Assembly (NCBI GenBank): GCA_017743275.1
Contig: JAGHZG010000015.1
Span: forward strand, 1-12,016
DNA: 12,016 nt
Reading direction: 5' to 3'
From: Chloroflexota bacterium
GTDB taxonomy: Bacteria; Chloroflexota; Anaerolineae; B4-G1; DUEL01
Positions 6,076 through 11,940 of the stretch are shown here, piece after piece; the first letter of the stretch is position 1, and each line of letters opens with the position of its first letter. A model generated the notes under the pieces. It was not told the origin of the DNA and made no database searches. It saw only the letters and a program-made list of their open reading frames with translations. The position numbers and the translations under genes are program-made.

Positions 6076-7491
6076 TCAAGTCTCTGCGTTCTCCGCGCTC
6101 TCTGCGATGAGTTGATGAACCAGTTCCTTAAATCGGTCGCCCCGGTGGGCGAAATCCCGGAAGGCGTCAAAACTGGTGCCGCCGGGGGAGAGGAGCACCA
6201 CCTCTCCCGGACGGGCGACCCGTGTGGCGGCCTCCACTGCCTCCTCCAGCGTCCGCACTCGCTGGACTCCCTCCAGCCGCCCCGACATCCCCCGCGCTGC
6301 CTCCTCCACCTTCCCGGCGATCATCTCTCCGGCCTCGCCGAAGGTGATGAGGTAGCGGACCCGCCGGACGACCTCCTGAGCGAATTCCTCCCAGGGCAAC
6401 TTCTTATCCCGCCCTCCGGCCAGCAGGACAATGGGCTCGGTGAACGACTGTAGCGCCGCCAAAACCCGCTCCGGTGCAGTGGCGATAGAATCGTCGTACC
6501 ACTGGACCCCGCGCCACTCCCGGACCCACTCCAGCCGGTGCTCCACGCCGGGGAAGGTCCGGATCACCTGCCGCATCGCTTCCACCGGTATGCCCACCAC
6601 CCCTGCCAGCGCGCAGGCGGCCAGGACGTTCAGCAGGTTGTGCTCCCCCCGCAGGCGGACCTCCGCCCGCTCGCAGATGACCTCCTCCCGGCCTCCCAAC
6701 CGCAAGGCCAGTTGGCCGTTGGTCTTGTACGCTCCTTGGTCCACCTGGACCCCGCGACTGAAGAAGACGACGCGGGCCGGGGTTGCCAGCGCCATTGCGC
6801 GGGCATTGGCGTCGTCAAACCCCAGGACGGCCCAGTCCTCCGGCCGCTGGAAGGCGACGATGCGCCGTTTGGCCGCGATGTACGCCTCCATCGTCCCGTG
6901 CCGGTCCAGGTGGTTGGGCGTGATGTTGAGCACTGCGGCCACCGGCGGGCTCACTGTCACCAGTTCCAGTTGGAAACTGGAGAGTTCCATCACCACCAGG
7001 TCGTCCGGCGCGATGCGTTCCAGGTCGTCCAGGAGCGGGTTGCCGATGTTCCCGCCGACCCAGGTGGTGCGCCCGGCGGCCCGGCCCATCTCCCCCACCA
7101 GCACCGTTGTCGTCGTCTTGCCCGCGGAGCCGGTGATGCCGATGACGGTCGCCGGGCAGCGCTCCAGGAAGAGTTGCGCGTCGCTGGCCAGCGGGATGCC
7201 CTTCCGCCGCGCCTCCACCAGCAGCGGGATGTCCAGCGGCACCCCGCCGCTGACGCAGAACAGGTCGGTCCCTCGCAGGAGCGACATCGGGTGGCCGCCC
7301 AGGGCGTAGCGGACGGGCAGGTCGGCCAGCGCCGCCAGCGCGTCGGCCAGTTCCGCCTTCGTCTTCAGGTCGGAGACGGTGACCTGGGCCCCGGCGCGGG
7401 CCAGGAAGCGGGCCATCGCCACCCCCTGGCGGGCCAATCCCAAAACCACCACCCGCTTCCCGGCCAGGTCGCGGGTGGGCGAATCGGACAT
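6076..7491 (-). CDS. murD: UDP-N-acetylmuramoyl-L-alanine--D-glutamate ligase MurD
   Basis: MurD adds glutamate to UDP-MurNAc-L-Ala in the cytoplasm with ATP. Counting from the ATG at 7491 the protein has 471 residues: the N-terminal Rossmann loop VVVLGLARQGVA, P-loop GITGSAGKTTTT (118-129; most relatives have GTNGKTTTT), NITPNHLDRH (189-198), GEHNLLN (282-288), DSIATAP (334-340; often KATN-type) and LSPGGTSFDAF (434-444). I chose 7491 because GAGGAAG lies just ahead and the true domain starts soon after. The frame stays open to an ATG at 7548 that overlaps the previous gene's stop (ATGA), but the intervening residues are a translated 15-nt repeat. The C-terminal tail (AESAENAET) is encoded by a 9-nt-period repeat, which also lies just before the stop codon. 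Confidence 0.95.
   Translation of the reverse strand: MSDSPTRDLAGKRVVVLGLARQGVAMARFLARAGAQVTVSDLKTKAELADALAALADLPVRYALGGHPMSLLRGTDLFCVSGGVPLDIPLLVEARRKGIPLASDAQLFLERCPATVIGITGSAGKTTTTVLVGEMGRAAGRTTWVGGNIGNPLLDDLERIAPDDLVVMELSSFQLELVTVSPPVAAVLNITPNHLDRHGTMEAYIAAKRRIVAFQRPEDWAVLGFDDANARAMALATPARVVFFSRGVQVDQGAYKTNGQLALRLGGREEVICERAEVRLRGEHNLLNVLAACALAGVVGIPVEAMRQVIRTFPGVEHRLEWVREWRGVQWYDDSIATAPERVLAALQSFTEPIVLLAGGRDKKLPWEEFAQEVVRRVRYLITFGEAGEMIAGKVEEAARGMSGRLEGVQRVRTLEEAVEAATRVARPGEVVLLSPGGTSFDAFRDFAHRGDRFKELVHQLIAESAENAET
6080..6107 (-). repeat. 9-nt-period repeat, copy E (murD 3' end)
   Basis: Minus-strand orientation, with its T-run pointing toward the GxxExxY gene. It encodes the final AESAENAE residues of MurD, and the stop follows immediately. 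With copies C and D it brackets the GxxExxY gene as inward-facing inverted repeats. Confidence 0.88.
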
Positions 7492-7504
7492 AGACTTCCT
7501 CATT

Positions 7505-7549
7505 CCCTCATTGGTCATTCTGTCATTGGTCATTCCGTTATGGGTCATT
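7505..7549 (-). repeat. 15-nt tandem repeat overlapping the optional murD start
   Basis: Three 15-nt units (AATGACCCATAACGG, AATGACCAATGACAG, AATGACCAATGAGGG) run from 7549 to 7505 on the minus strand, and a partial fourth unit follows. Since 15 is a multiple of three, each unit places an ATG in the murD frame (7548, 7533, 7518, 7503) before the preferred start at 7491. Confidence 0.85.
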
Positions 7550-7772
7550 CCACCCAGATATGATCGGGCAGGACGGCACGGGAAGGGCGGACCTCCACTT
7601 CGCCGACCCGCGTCGGTTGGGCGCGGCCGTTCTCCCCCAGCAGAGTGGGATGCACGAAGCAGACCCGCGGCCGCTGGCCGTACTTCTGCTGGTAGCGGGC
7701 CACCGCCCGCTGGATTTTCTCGTTGATGCCCCGGTAGGGGTTATCGTCAAACCAGAGGAGACCGGAGTTCAT
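7545..7772 (-). CDS. Small conserved-looking hypothetical protein (75 residues)
   Basis: A 75-residue soluble protein with a firm ribosome-binding site (GGAGG seven bases before the ATG at 7772). Its start overlaps the stop of the DUF4276-like gene by four bases (ATGA). Visible segments are MNSGLLWFDDNP, a basic helix-like stretch KIQRAVARYQQKYGQRPRVC, FVHPTLLG, and a C-terminal VEVRPSRAVLPDHIWVE. I recall similar short proteins as conserved hypotheticals in Chloroflexota, but cannot confirm this here. No catalytic motif or zinc site is evident. The stop overlaps the optional upstream murD start. It could be a third member of the ATPase/Toprim cassette, or an ordinary lineage gene that the cassette landed beside. 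Confidence 0.78.
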   Translation of the reverse strand: MNSGLLWFDDNPYRGINEKIQRAVARYQQKYGQRPRVCFVHPTLLGENGRAQPTRVGEVEVRPSRAVLPDHIWVE

Positions 7773-8416
7773 AGGGCTTCCTCCCTCCGCGAGAGATACT
7801 TTTGAAGCATCTGTTCAAAGCGTCCCGCCCCTACGGGACAGTACTGGAGAACCAGTTCCCATCGGTCAGCGACATCGCGTAACCAACGCCGAAAATCCTC
7901 CTTGTCTGATGCAGAACTATTTCCACCTTTCAGTCTCTCAATCACCTCTTGCACATTCTTCGGAAGATGTTCTTCTGGCTTAGGTTCGCATTCCAGTTGG
8001 GGAGTTTTCGCTTTGCATCCGCTCAGGCCTGCACAGACCCAGGCTTCCAGTTTCTGGAGCATAATAGCCAGCACCACCCCTTCCGGCCACTCTCCTCGTT
8101 TGGCCCATTTCAGGGCAATACCGGAGACCTCCTCCCACTGGTCCTCTGCACTGGGCCTGCAAGGCTTTGAGGACTTTGCGACATCACCGTCCAGTTGAAG
8201 GACGATAGTGTCGAGTCCATCAAACTTCATGAAGATTTCCAGTTGACGCCCGTTTCGTACCAGCCATTGCTGAATTCCCGGATAGCCTCGAGTTTCCCTC
8301 TGCTCCCATTTGGGCTGGAGAGGGCTGATCTCTACATCCTCACCGCAGCGACTTTTGATAAGAATTTCCAAGAACGTGTAATCCGTCCACCCCTCCACAA
8401 TCAGACCGACCCGCAT
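7769..8416 (-). CDS. DUF4276-like protein with Toprim-type nuclease fold
   Basis: A 215-residue soluble protein. The N-terminal MRVGLIVEGWTDYTFLEIL carries the conserved Toprim glutamate (E8), and IVLQLDGDVAKS carries the DxD (D76, D78), the metal-binding pattern of Toprim nucleases and primases. LQKLEAWVCA (about 121-129) and the C-terminal CPVGAGRFEQMLQKYL fit the DUF4276 family as I remember it. The ATG at 8416 follows AGGAGG; the frame extends to 8470 but that part overlaps the ATPase gene. The ATPase stop is 11 bases upstream and the ribosome-binding site abuts it, so the two are almost certainly translated together. An ABC ATPase paired with a separate Toprim protein recalls PARIS and split OLD-type defence modules. 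Nuclease activity and defence role are inferences. Confidence 0.84.
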   Translation of the reverse strand: MRVGLIVEGWTDYTFLEILIKSRCGEDVEISPLQPKWEQRETRGYPGIQQWLVRNGRQLEIFMKFDGLDTIVLQLDGDVAKSSKPCRPSAEDQWEEVSGIALKWAKRGEWPEGVVLAIMLQKLEAWVCAGLSGCKAKTPQLECEPKPEEHLPKNVQEVIERLKGGNSSASDKEDFRRWLRDVADRWELVLQYCPVGAGRFEQMLQKYLSRREEAL

Positions 8417-8427
8417 TGCCCTCCTCC

Positions 8428-9636
8428 TCAGAACAAGACAGGGACTGCCCCCAACCAGCCCTGCAGCCACAGGTCTGAGAGAACCAGACCGTGCTCTTCC
8501 TTCAACTTCCTGGCTTCTTCAGTTACCGCAATGGGTCGAACCGTTGTAGCCCCTTTGCTGTCCCGTTCCACCGCAAACAGGCGTACCCCAGGGTCAAACA
8601 AAGGCAGACCATCCAGAACCATAGGGTCATGAGTCGTAAGCAGAACCTGGCGACGGGGTGACTCCTCAAGAAGGAGTTTGCAGAATGTACTTGTCAACTT
8701 CCTGACCAGCCACGGGTGCATGCCATATCCGAAATTGTCCACGGCCAGGAACGGCGGCAGATTCGGATGAAGAGCAAGCGCCAGGGTAAAAAGGACGTAG
8801 AGGACCCCTTCGCTGGCGTCGTAGGCTGTAATTTGATTTCTCCCTCCCCGCATCCGCCTGTCAGTAAATACGATCACTCGCCGTGTGGTAGGCAATGCAG
8901 GAGGGATGCGGGCTTTCGTAGGGGGCAGTACTTCAACTTTTTCTACCCAGTCCACCATTTCCTGAAGGTGCCGGACCACTTTCTCCCCCTGCGGCGAATT
9001 GAGCAAAGATTCCAGTAACTCAGTGAATCCTCCTCCGGAAAGTCCAAGAGGTGAGAGGGGCATAGGGTCAGGCTGGATTCCCCGCAGCATGGGGGTCAGA
9101 GGTGTGAAAATGACGAAACTTCGCAGAGCCTCCAGAACCTCTACCCCTTCTTCTGGCAGGTAGAGATAGGCCATGCGGACATATCCCTGTTCTGGCCGGG
9201 GCTTTTCGGACCGTCTGCCTCGCCCGAATCGCATCCGTCCAGGCCCCCTTCCCAGTACAGGCGTTCCGCCCACCTGCAAATTTTCCGTGGTGTATTGCCA
9301 ACTGGGGCGTGGCTTTTCTATCGGATTATCCAGCCCCACCCGATAGAGGACTCCCTGTGGCCCATCCCCACCTACGGCTTCCAGAGTAATGACTCTACGG
9401 AACCGAATGTCCTGCAAAGAGACTTTGTAGAGCGCCGGCAGCCCCCAGCGCACTCCCCTTCGGCTAAGATAGGCGTCATCTACGGCCCCCTCCACCGCCG
9501 CACCCAGGACACCAATGGCCTCCAGCAGATTGGTCTTTCCAACCCCGTTGGGGCCAATGAACACATTGACCTGCCCTAACTCTATTTCTGTGTCTACAAT
9601 GGATTTAAAGCCCTGAATGCGTATTTTGCGGATCAT
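8428..9636 (-). CDS. AAA_21-like ABC-type ATPase paired with the DUF4276 gene
   Basis: A 402-residue ATPase beginning MIRKIRIQGFKSI, the classic start of RecF/SMC-like defence ATPases. Walker A is GPNGVGKT (28-35). A signature-like DASEG lies at 273-277. Walker B reads PPFLAVDNFGYGMHP (294-308), and the H-loop is LLTTHDP (332-338). Position 301, normally the catalytic glutamate, is asparagine; I believe DN is a habit of the DUF4276-linked subfamily, so it need not mean inactivity. AGGAGG precedes the ATG at 9636. The gene start overlaps the Phd-type antitoxin by 32 bases, and the DUF4276 gene follows 11 bases after the stop. It is clearly different in sequence from the other ATPase in this window (1354-2526). 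Confidence 0.88.
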   Translation of the reverse strand: MIRKIRIQGFKSIVDTEIELGQVNVFIGPNGVGKTNLLEAIGVLGAAVEGAVDDAYLSRRGVRWGLPALYKVSLQDIRFRRVITLEAVGGDGPQGVLYRVGLDNPIEKPRPSWQYTTENLQVGGTPVLGRGPGRMRFGRGRRSEKPRPEQGYVRMAYLYLPEEGVEVLEALRSFVIFTPLTPMLRGIQPDPMPLSPLGLSGGGFTELLESLLNSPQGEKVVRHLQEMVDWVEKVEVLPPTKARIPPALPTTRRVIVFTDRRMRGGRNQITAYDASEGVLYVLFTLALALHPNLPPFLAVDNFGYGMHPWLVRKLTSTFCKLLLEESPRRQVLLTTHDPMVLDGLPLFDPGVRLFAVERDSKGATTVRPIAVTEEARKLKEEHGLVLSDLWLQGWLGAVPVLF

Positions 9637-9940
9637 TGTTCCTCCTCAACTTTGAAATCTCCACCACCAGGGTGCTCACCAATACCTGCCCCCGGTTCAT
9701 TCCGGCTGGCTCTGGGATGCGCGCCGGCTCACCGGTCCAGGCCAGAATCCCCTCGGCAGCCAGTTCCCACATTCGTCCTTCCAGGTCCGGCGGCCACGTT
9801 TCCTTCCCCGAAGGCACAACCGGCACCAGACGGGCCACCGGTTTCCCCCGGTCCGTCACCACAAAGGCCCGCCCCTGGCGAATGGCCCGCAAGTAGTACC
9901 CCAGCCGGTTTTTCAGTTCCCGTATCCCTACTGTCTCCAT
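9605..9940 (-). CDS. Phd/YefM-family antitoxin without an adjacent VapC-type toxin
   Basis: A 111-residue protein whose first 45 residues, METVGIRELKNRLGYYLRAI then GRAFVVTDRGKPVARLVPV, are a standard Phd/YefM DNA-binding and dimerisation domain. In VapBC operons such a gene is followed by a PIN-domain toxin; here an ATPase follows instead, and the antitoxin tail (from about residue 100) overlaps its first 32 bases. The segment GQVLVSTLVVEISKLRRN looks like a normal VapB ending that has continued past its usual stop. AAGGA stands four bases before the ATG at 9940. The PIN gene lies upstream, 27 bases away, but already has an AbrB-type partner. It could be an orphan left by toxin loss, a second antitoxin for the PIN toxin, or a regulator of the ATPase/Toprim pair. 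Confidence 0.85.
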   Translation of the reverse strand: METVGIRELKNRLGYYLRAIRQGRAFVVTDRGKPVARLVPVVPSGKETWPPDLEGRMWELAAEGILAWTGEPARIPEPAGMNRGQVLVSTLVVEISKLRRNNDPQNTHSGL

Positions 9941-9967
9941 GCGTTCCTTTCCACTGCCTGTGGTCCC

Positions 9968-10420
9968 CTATGTTGCCAGCAGGGCCAGCAGTTCGCGCAC
10001 CCGAACGATGAAATCCCCGGGCCGCAGGACGGTGACCGAGGGATGGCCGGGCTGGAAGTGCCGAAGGTTGAAGGTCACCAGCCACGGGCACCTTTCCCGG
10101 ACGGCGGCGACCAGAATCGGCAAATCCTCCGGGTCGGCCAGGCCCGTGTAAGGCTCCAGGTCGTCCGGTGTCGGGTCGGGCACCACCTGCAGGGACCGGT
10201 GGACGATCATCTGAAAGGCCGGGATGGCCTGGGGTAATTTCTCCGCCAGATTCCGCTCCCCTTCGGTAACGGCCTGCCGGGAAGTCATCCCCTCTATCAG
10301 CGTGATTTCGGCCATCCGCAGAAGGAGCAGACTGGCCCCGTGCTCGCCCGGGCTGGCGGCCCCGGCGAAAAGAACATCCGCATCCACAAAGACGCGCGGT
10401 TTAGACGGTCTGGCGGACAC
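9968..10420 (-). CDS. PIN-domain ribonuclease toxin (VapC-like, COG1569 style)
   Basis: A 150-residue PIN-domain protein. PRVFVDADVLFAGA holds the first acidic residue (D13); an acidic pair at E53/E55, D99 in DPEDLPILVAAV and N118 in VTFNLRHF complete the usual metal-binding set. PIN toxins cleave RNA and are held inactive by the partner antitoxin. The best start is the GTG at 10420, which overlaps the end of the AbrB-type gene by 20 bases; no later start keeps the first strand of the PIN fold. The upstream ribosome-binding site is weak, which fits translational coupling to the antitoxin. The overlap and order (antitoxin first) are those of a type II toxin-antitoxin operon. Confidence 0.87.
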   Translation of the reverse strand: MSARPSKPRVFVDADVLFAGAASPGEHGASLLLLRMAEITLIEGMTSRQAVTEGERNLAEKLPQAIPAFQMIVHRSLQVVPDPTPDDLEPYTGLADPEDLPILVAAVRERCPWLVTFNLRHFQPGHPSVTVLRPGDFIVRVRELLALLAT

Positions 10421-10679
10421 CGTACTTTTCCCGGTAATACCGCTCTCGCTGTTCCCGCAGGCTGGATAACAGGTCCTCTATGCTCAGCCCGGCTTCCAGA
10501 CGCATCCGCTCAATCTCCCGAGCCAGTTCCGGCACCATCGGCACCATCGGCGTCAGCACAAAAATGCCATCCAGGTCCACCAGGCGAAAAGTGTCCCCGG
10601 GCCGGATACCGTACTTCTCCCGCAGTTCGGCCGGCAGGGTCAACGTCCCCCGTTGTCGCACCTGAACCGTCGCGCTCAT
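10401..10679 (-). CDS. AbrB/MazE-type (SpoVT-AbrB) antitoxin
   Basis: A 92-residue protein with an N-terminal swapped-hairpin AbrB domain: MSATVQVRQRGTLTLPAELR, then EKYGIRPGDTFRLVDLDG. The C-terminal half (about residues 50-85) is charged and probably helical, as expected for the toxin-binding part. The ATG at 10679 follows AAGGAG; a longer frame to 10754 would begin upstream of the likely transcription start and is rejected. A nine-base tandem duplication (GGCACCATC, 10531-10548 on the plus strand) gives MVPMVP at the hinge. It pairs with the overlapping PIN gene and, as is usual for such antitoxins, may repress its own promoter just upstream. Confidence 0.87.
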   Translation of the reverse strand: MSATVQVRQRGTLTLPAELREKYGIRPGDTFRLVDLDGIFVLTPMVPMVPELAREIERMRLEAGLSIEDLLSSLREQRERYYREKYGVRQTV

Positions 10680-10700
10680 GTCCCTATCTCCTTGTCTGCA

Positions 10701-10726
10701 TTTCTGCAACGGCTGATTTTCTGCAA
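10701..10726 (-). promoter_or_regulatory. Direct repeat TTGCAGAAA, possible operator
   Basis: TTGCAGAAA occurs twice on the minus strand (10726-10718 and 10709-10701), 17 bases apart, between the likely -10 element and the AbrB ribosome-binding site. Position suits autoregulation by the antitoxin. The spacing is not a whole number of helical turns, and no binding consensus is known to me. Confidence 0.3.
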
Positions 10727-10754
10727 GTATACACCTGCATACCCAATTCCACAA
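10726..10754 (-). promoter_or_regulatory. Likely sigma-70-type promoter of the AbrB-PIN operon
   Basis: On the minus strand TTGTGG (10754-10749) and TATACT (10731-10726) are separated by exactly 17 bases, a good match to housekeeping promoter elements. The start of transcription would fall near 10719, about 40 bases before the AbrB start. Downstream genes as far as the DUF4276 cassette and murD could also be read from it. Confidence 0.6.
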
Positions 10755-10766
10755 GCGGAACTACCC

Positions 10767-10811
10767 CGTAGCCCAGCCAGGCCTGTACACAGGCTGACAG
10801 CCTGCGCTACG
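10767..10811. repeat. Nested palindromes in the mraY-AbrB gap
   Basis: An outer pair CGTAGC (10767-10772) and GCTACG (10806-10811) encloses CCTGTACACAGG (10782-10793) and the perfect inverted repeat CAGGCTGACAGCCTG (10790-10804, seven-base arms around one base). No T-run follows on the minus strand, so it is not a standard intrinsic terminator. It resembles REP-like intergenic palindromes and could protect or attenuate the mraY transcript. Confidence 0.55.
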
Positions 10812-10848
10812 TCATCTGCAGACAATAGAGCGGGCAGTACAGTTGGCC

Positions 10849-11847
10849 TCACAAGAGCGCCAGTGCGACGCCCGCCATCGCCGCCATCAGTTGGACCAGC
10901 CAGAAGCGCTGCACTACCTGTGTCTCCGACCAGCCTAACAGTTCAAAGTGGTGGTGGAGCGGGGCCATCTTGAAGACCCGCCGCCCCTGCCCGTAGCGCC
11001 GTTTGGTGTATTTGAAGTACAGCACCTGGATGATAACCGAGAGCACCTCCGCCACCGGCACCAACGCCACCACGGGCAGGATCAGCCACTGCCCGGTCAT
11101 CAATGCCACGACCCCCAGGGTGGCCCCCAGGGCCAGACTCCCCGTGTCGCCCATAAACAACTGGGCCGGGTGGGCATTGTACCACAGAAAGGCGAAGCAG
11201 GCCCCCACCACGGTGAAGCAGAACCGCACCAGGTAAATCTGCCCCTGCAGGTAGGCGATGACCCCGTAGGCCAGAAATGTACTGGCGGCGATGATGCCCG
11301 CCAGCCCATCCAGCCCGTCGGTAAAATTCATCGCATTGGACGCCCCGATGATGACAAACATCGCCACCGGGATGTAGAAGAGACCGATGTCTATCTTCTG
11401 CGGGATGCCCGGGATCGCCACACTCCGCAGTTCCATTCCGAAGTGGAGCGCCAGGGCGATGCCGAAAGTCAGGATGGCTTCCCAGAGGAGTTTCTGGCGA
11501 GCCGTCAGCCCTTCGCCCCGGCGGATCCCTCGTACCCCGGCCAGGTCATCCACCGCGCCAATTATGGCGTAGACGACCATCACCCCCAGCGGCACCAGAA
11601 TGGAGCGCCCCACCAGGTTCCGCTGGATCAGATTGTAGATGTTCAGCCCCAGCGTGATCAGGAGCACCGGCACGACGATCATCAGCCCACCCATTGTGGG
11701 TGTGCCCAGTTTGATCTGGTGGCCGCTGGGGCCGTCAATGCGGATGCGCTTGCCGATGCCGTAGCGGCGCAGCAGCCGAATCAGCAGCGGCCCCCATCCG
11801 ACCGCCAGCAAAAATGAGATACTGGCCAGGATCAGCGCAAAGTCCAT
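10849..11847 (-). CDS. mraY: Phospho-N-acetylmuramoyl-pentapeptide-transferase MraY
   Basis: MraY is the integral membrane enzyme that moves phospho-MurNAc-pentapeptide from UDP to undecaprenyl phosphate, making lipid I. The 332-residue protein has about ten membrane segments and all key motifs: GTPTMGG (48-54), AVDDLAGV (98-105, with the Asp pair D100-D101), NAMNFTDGLDG (171-181), FMGDTGS (231-237, with D234) and PLHHHFE (296-302). The ATG at 11847 directly abuts a 7-nt repeat array and has no recognisable Shine-Dalgarno sequence, yet the protein begins as expected. In the usual order murD would follow; here about 3.3 kb of accessory genes intervene. Confidence 0.97.
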   Translation of the reverse strand: MDFALILASISFLLAVGWGPLLIRLLRRYGIGKRIRIDGPSGHQIKLGTPTMGGLMIVVPVLLITLGLNIYNLIQRNLVGRSILVPLGVMVVYAIIGAVDDLAGVRGIRRGEGLTARQKLLWEAILTFGIALALHFGMELRSVAIPGIPQKIDIGLFYIPVAMFVIIGASNAMNFTDGLDGLAGIIAASTFLAYGVIAYLQGQIYLVRFCFTVVGACFAFLWYNAHPAQLFMGDTGSLALGATLGVVALMTGQWLILPVVALVPVAEVLSVIIQVLYFKYTKRRYGQGRRVFKMAPLHHHFELLGWSETQVVQRFWLVQLMAAMAGVALALL

Positions 11848-11937
11848 AATCGCTTATCGCTTATCGCGTATCGCGTATCGCGTATCGCTGATCGCGTATC
11901 GCTGATCGCGTATCGCGTGTTGCCAATCGCTTATCGC
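11847..11937. repeat. Heptanucleotide tandem repeat (NNATCGC) in front of mraY
   Basis: From 11847 to 11916 the plus strand is ten unbroken 7-nt units of the form NNATCGC (TTATCGC, GTATCGC, TGATCGC). A degenerate unit and two further units follow up to 11937. The first unit touches the mraY start codon. It resembles the short tandemly repeated heptamers known from filamentous cyanobacteria. There is no gene in 11848-12016. Confidence 0.9.
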
Positions 11938-11940
11938 TTT

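Noticed and set aside
5464..6107. Insertion sequence around the GxxExxY gene
   Set aside because: No transposase; the GxxExxY protein is not a known transposase, and no target duplication is evident, so only a mobile-like unit is proposed.
6538..7563. Plus-strand frame of 341 residues opposite murD
   Set aside because: Antisense to clear MurD motifs, with biased His/Gln/Arg composition.
8417..8470. N-terminal extension of the DUF4276-like protein
   Set aside because: It lies inside the ATPase gene, while the ATG at 8416 has a strong AGGAGG and begins at the family's usual first strand.
10680..10754. N-terminal extension of the AbrB-type antitoxin
   Set aside because: It would start within the likely promoter, and AbrB domains begin as at 10679.
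10767..10811. Intrinsic terminator after mraY
   Set aside because: The palindromes lack a following T-run on the transcribed strand.
10948..11817. Plus-strand frame of 289 residues opposite mraY
   Set aside because: Mirror of MraY membrane codons; no recognisable protein.
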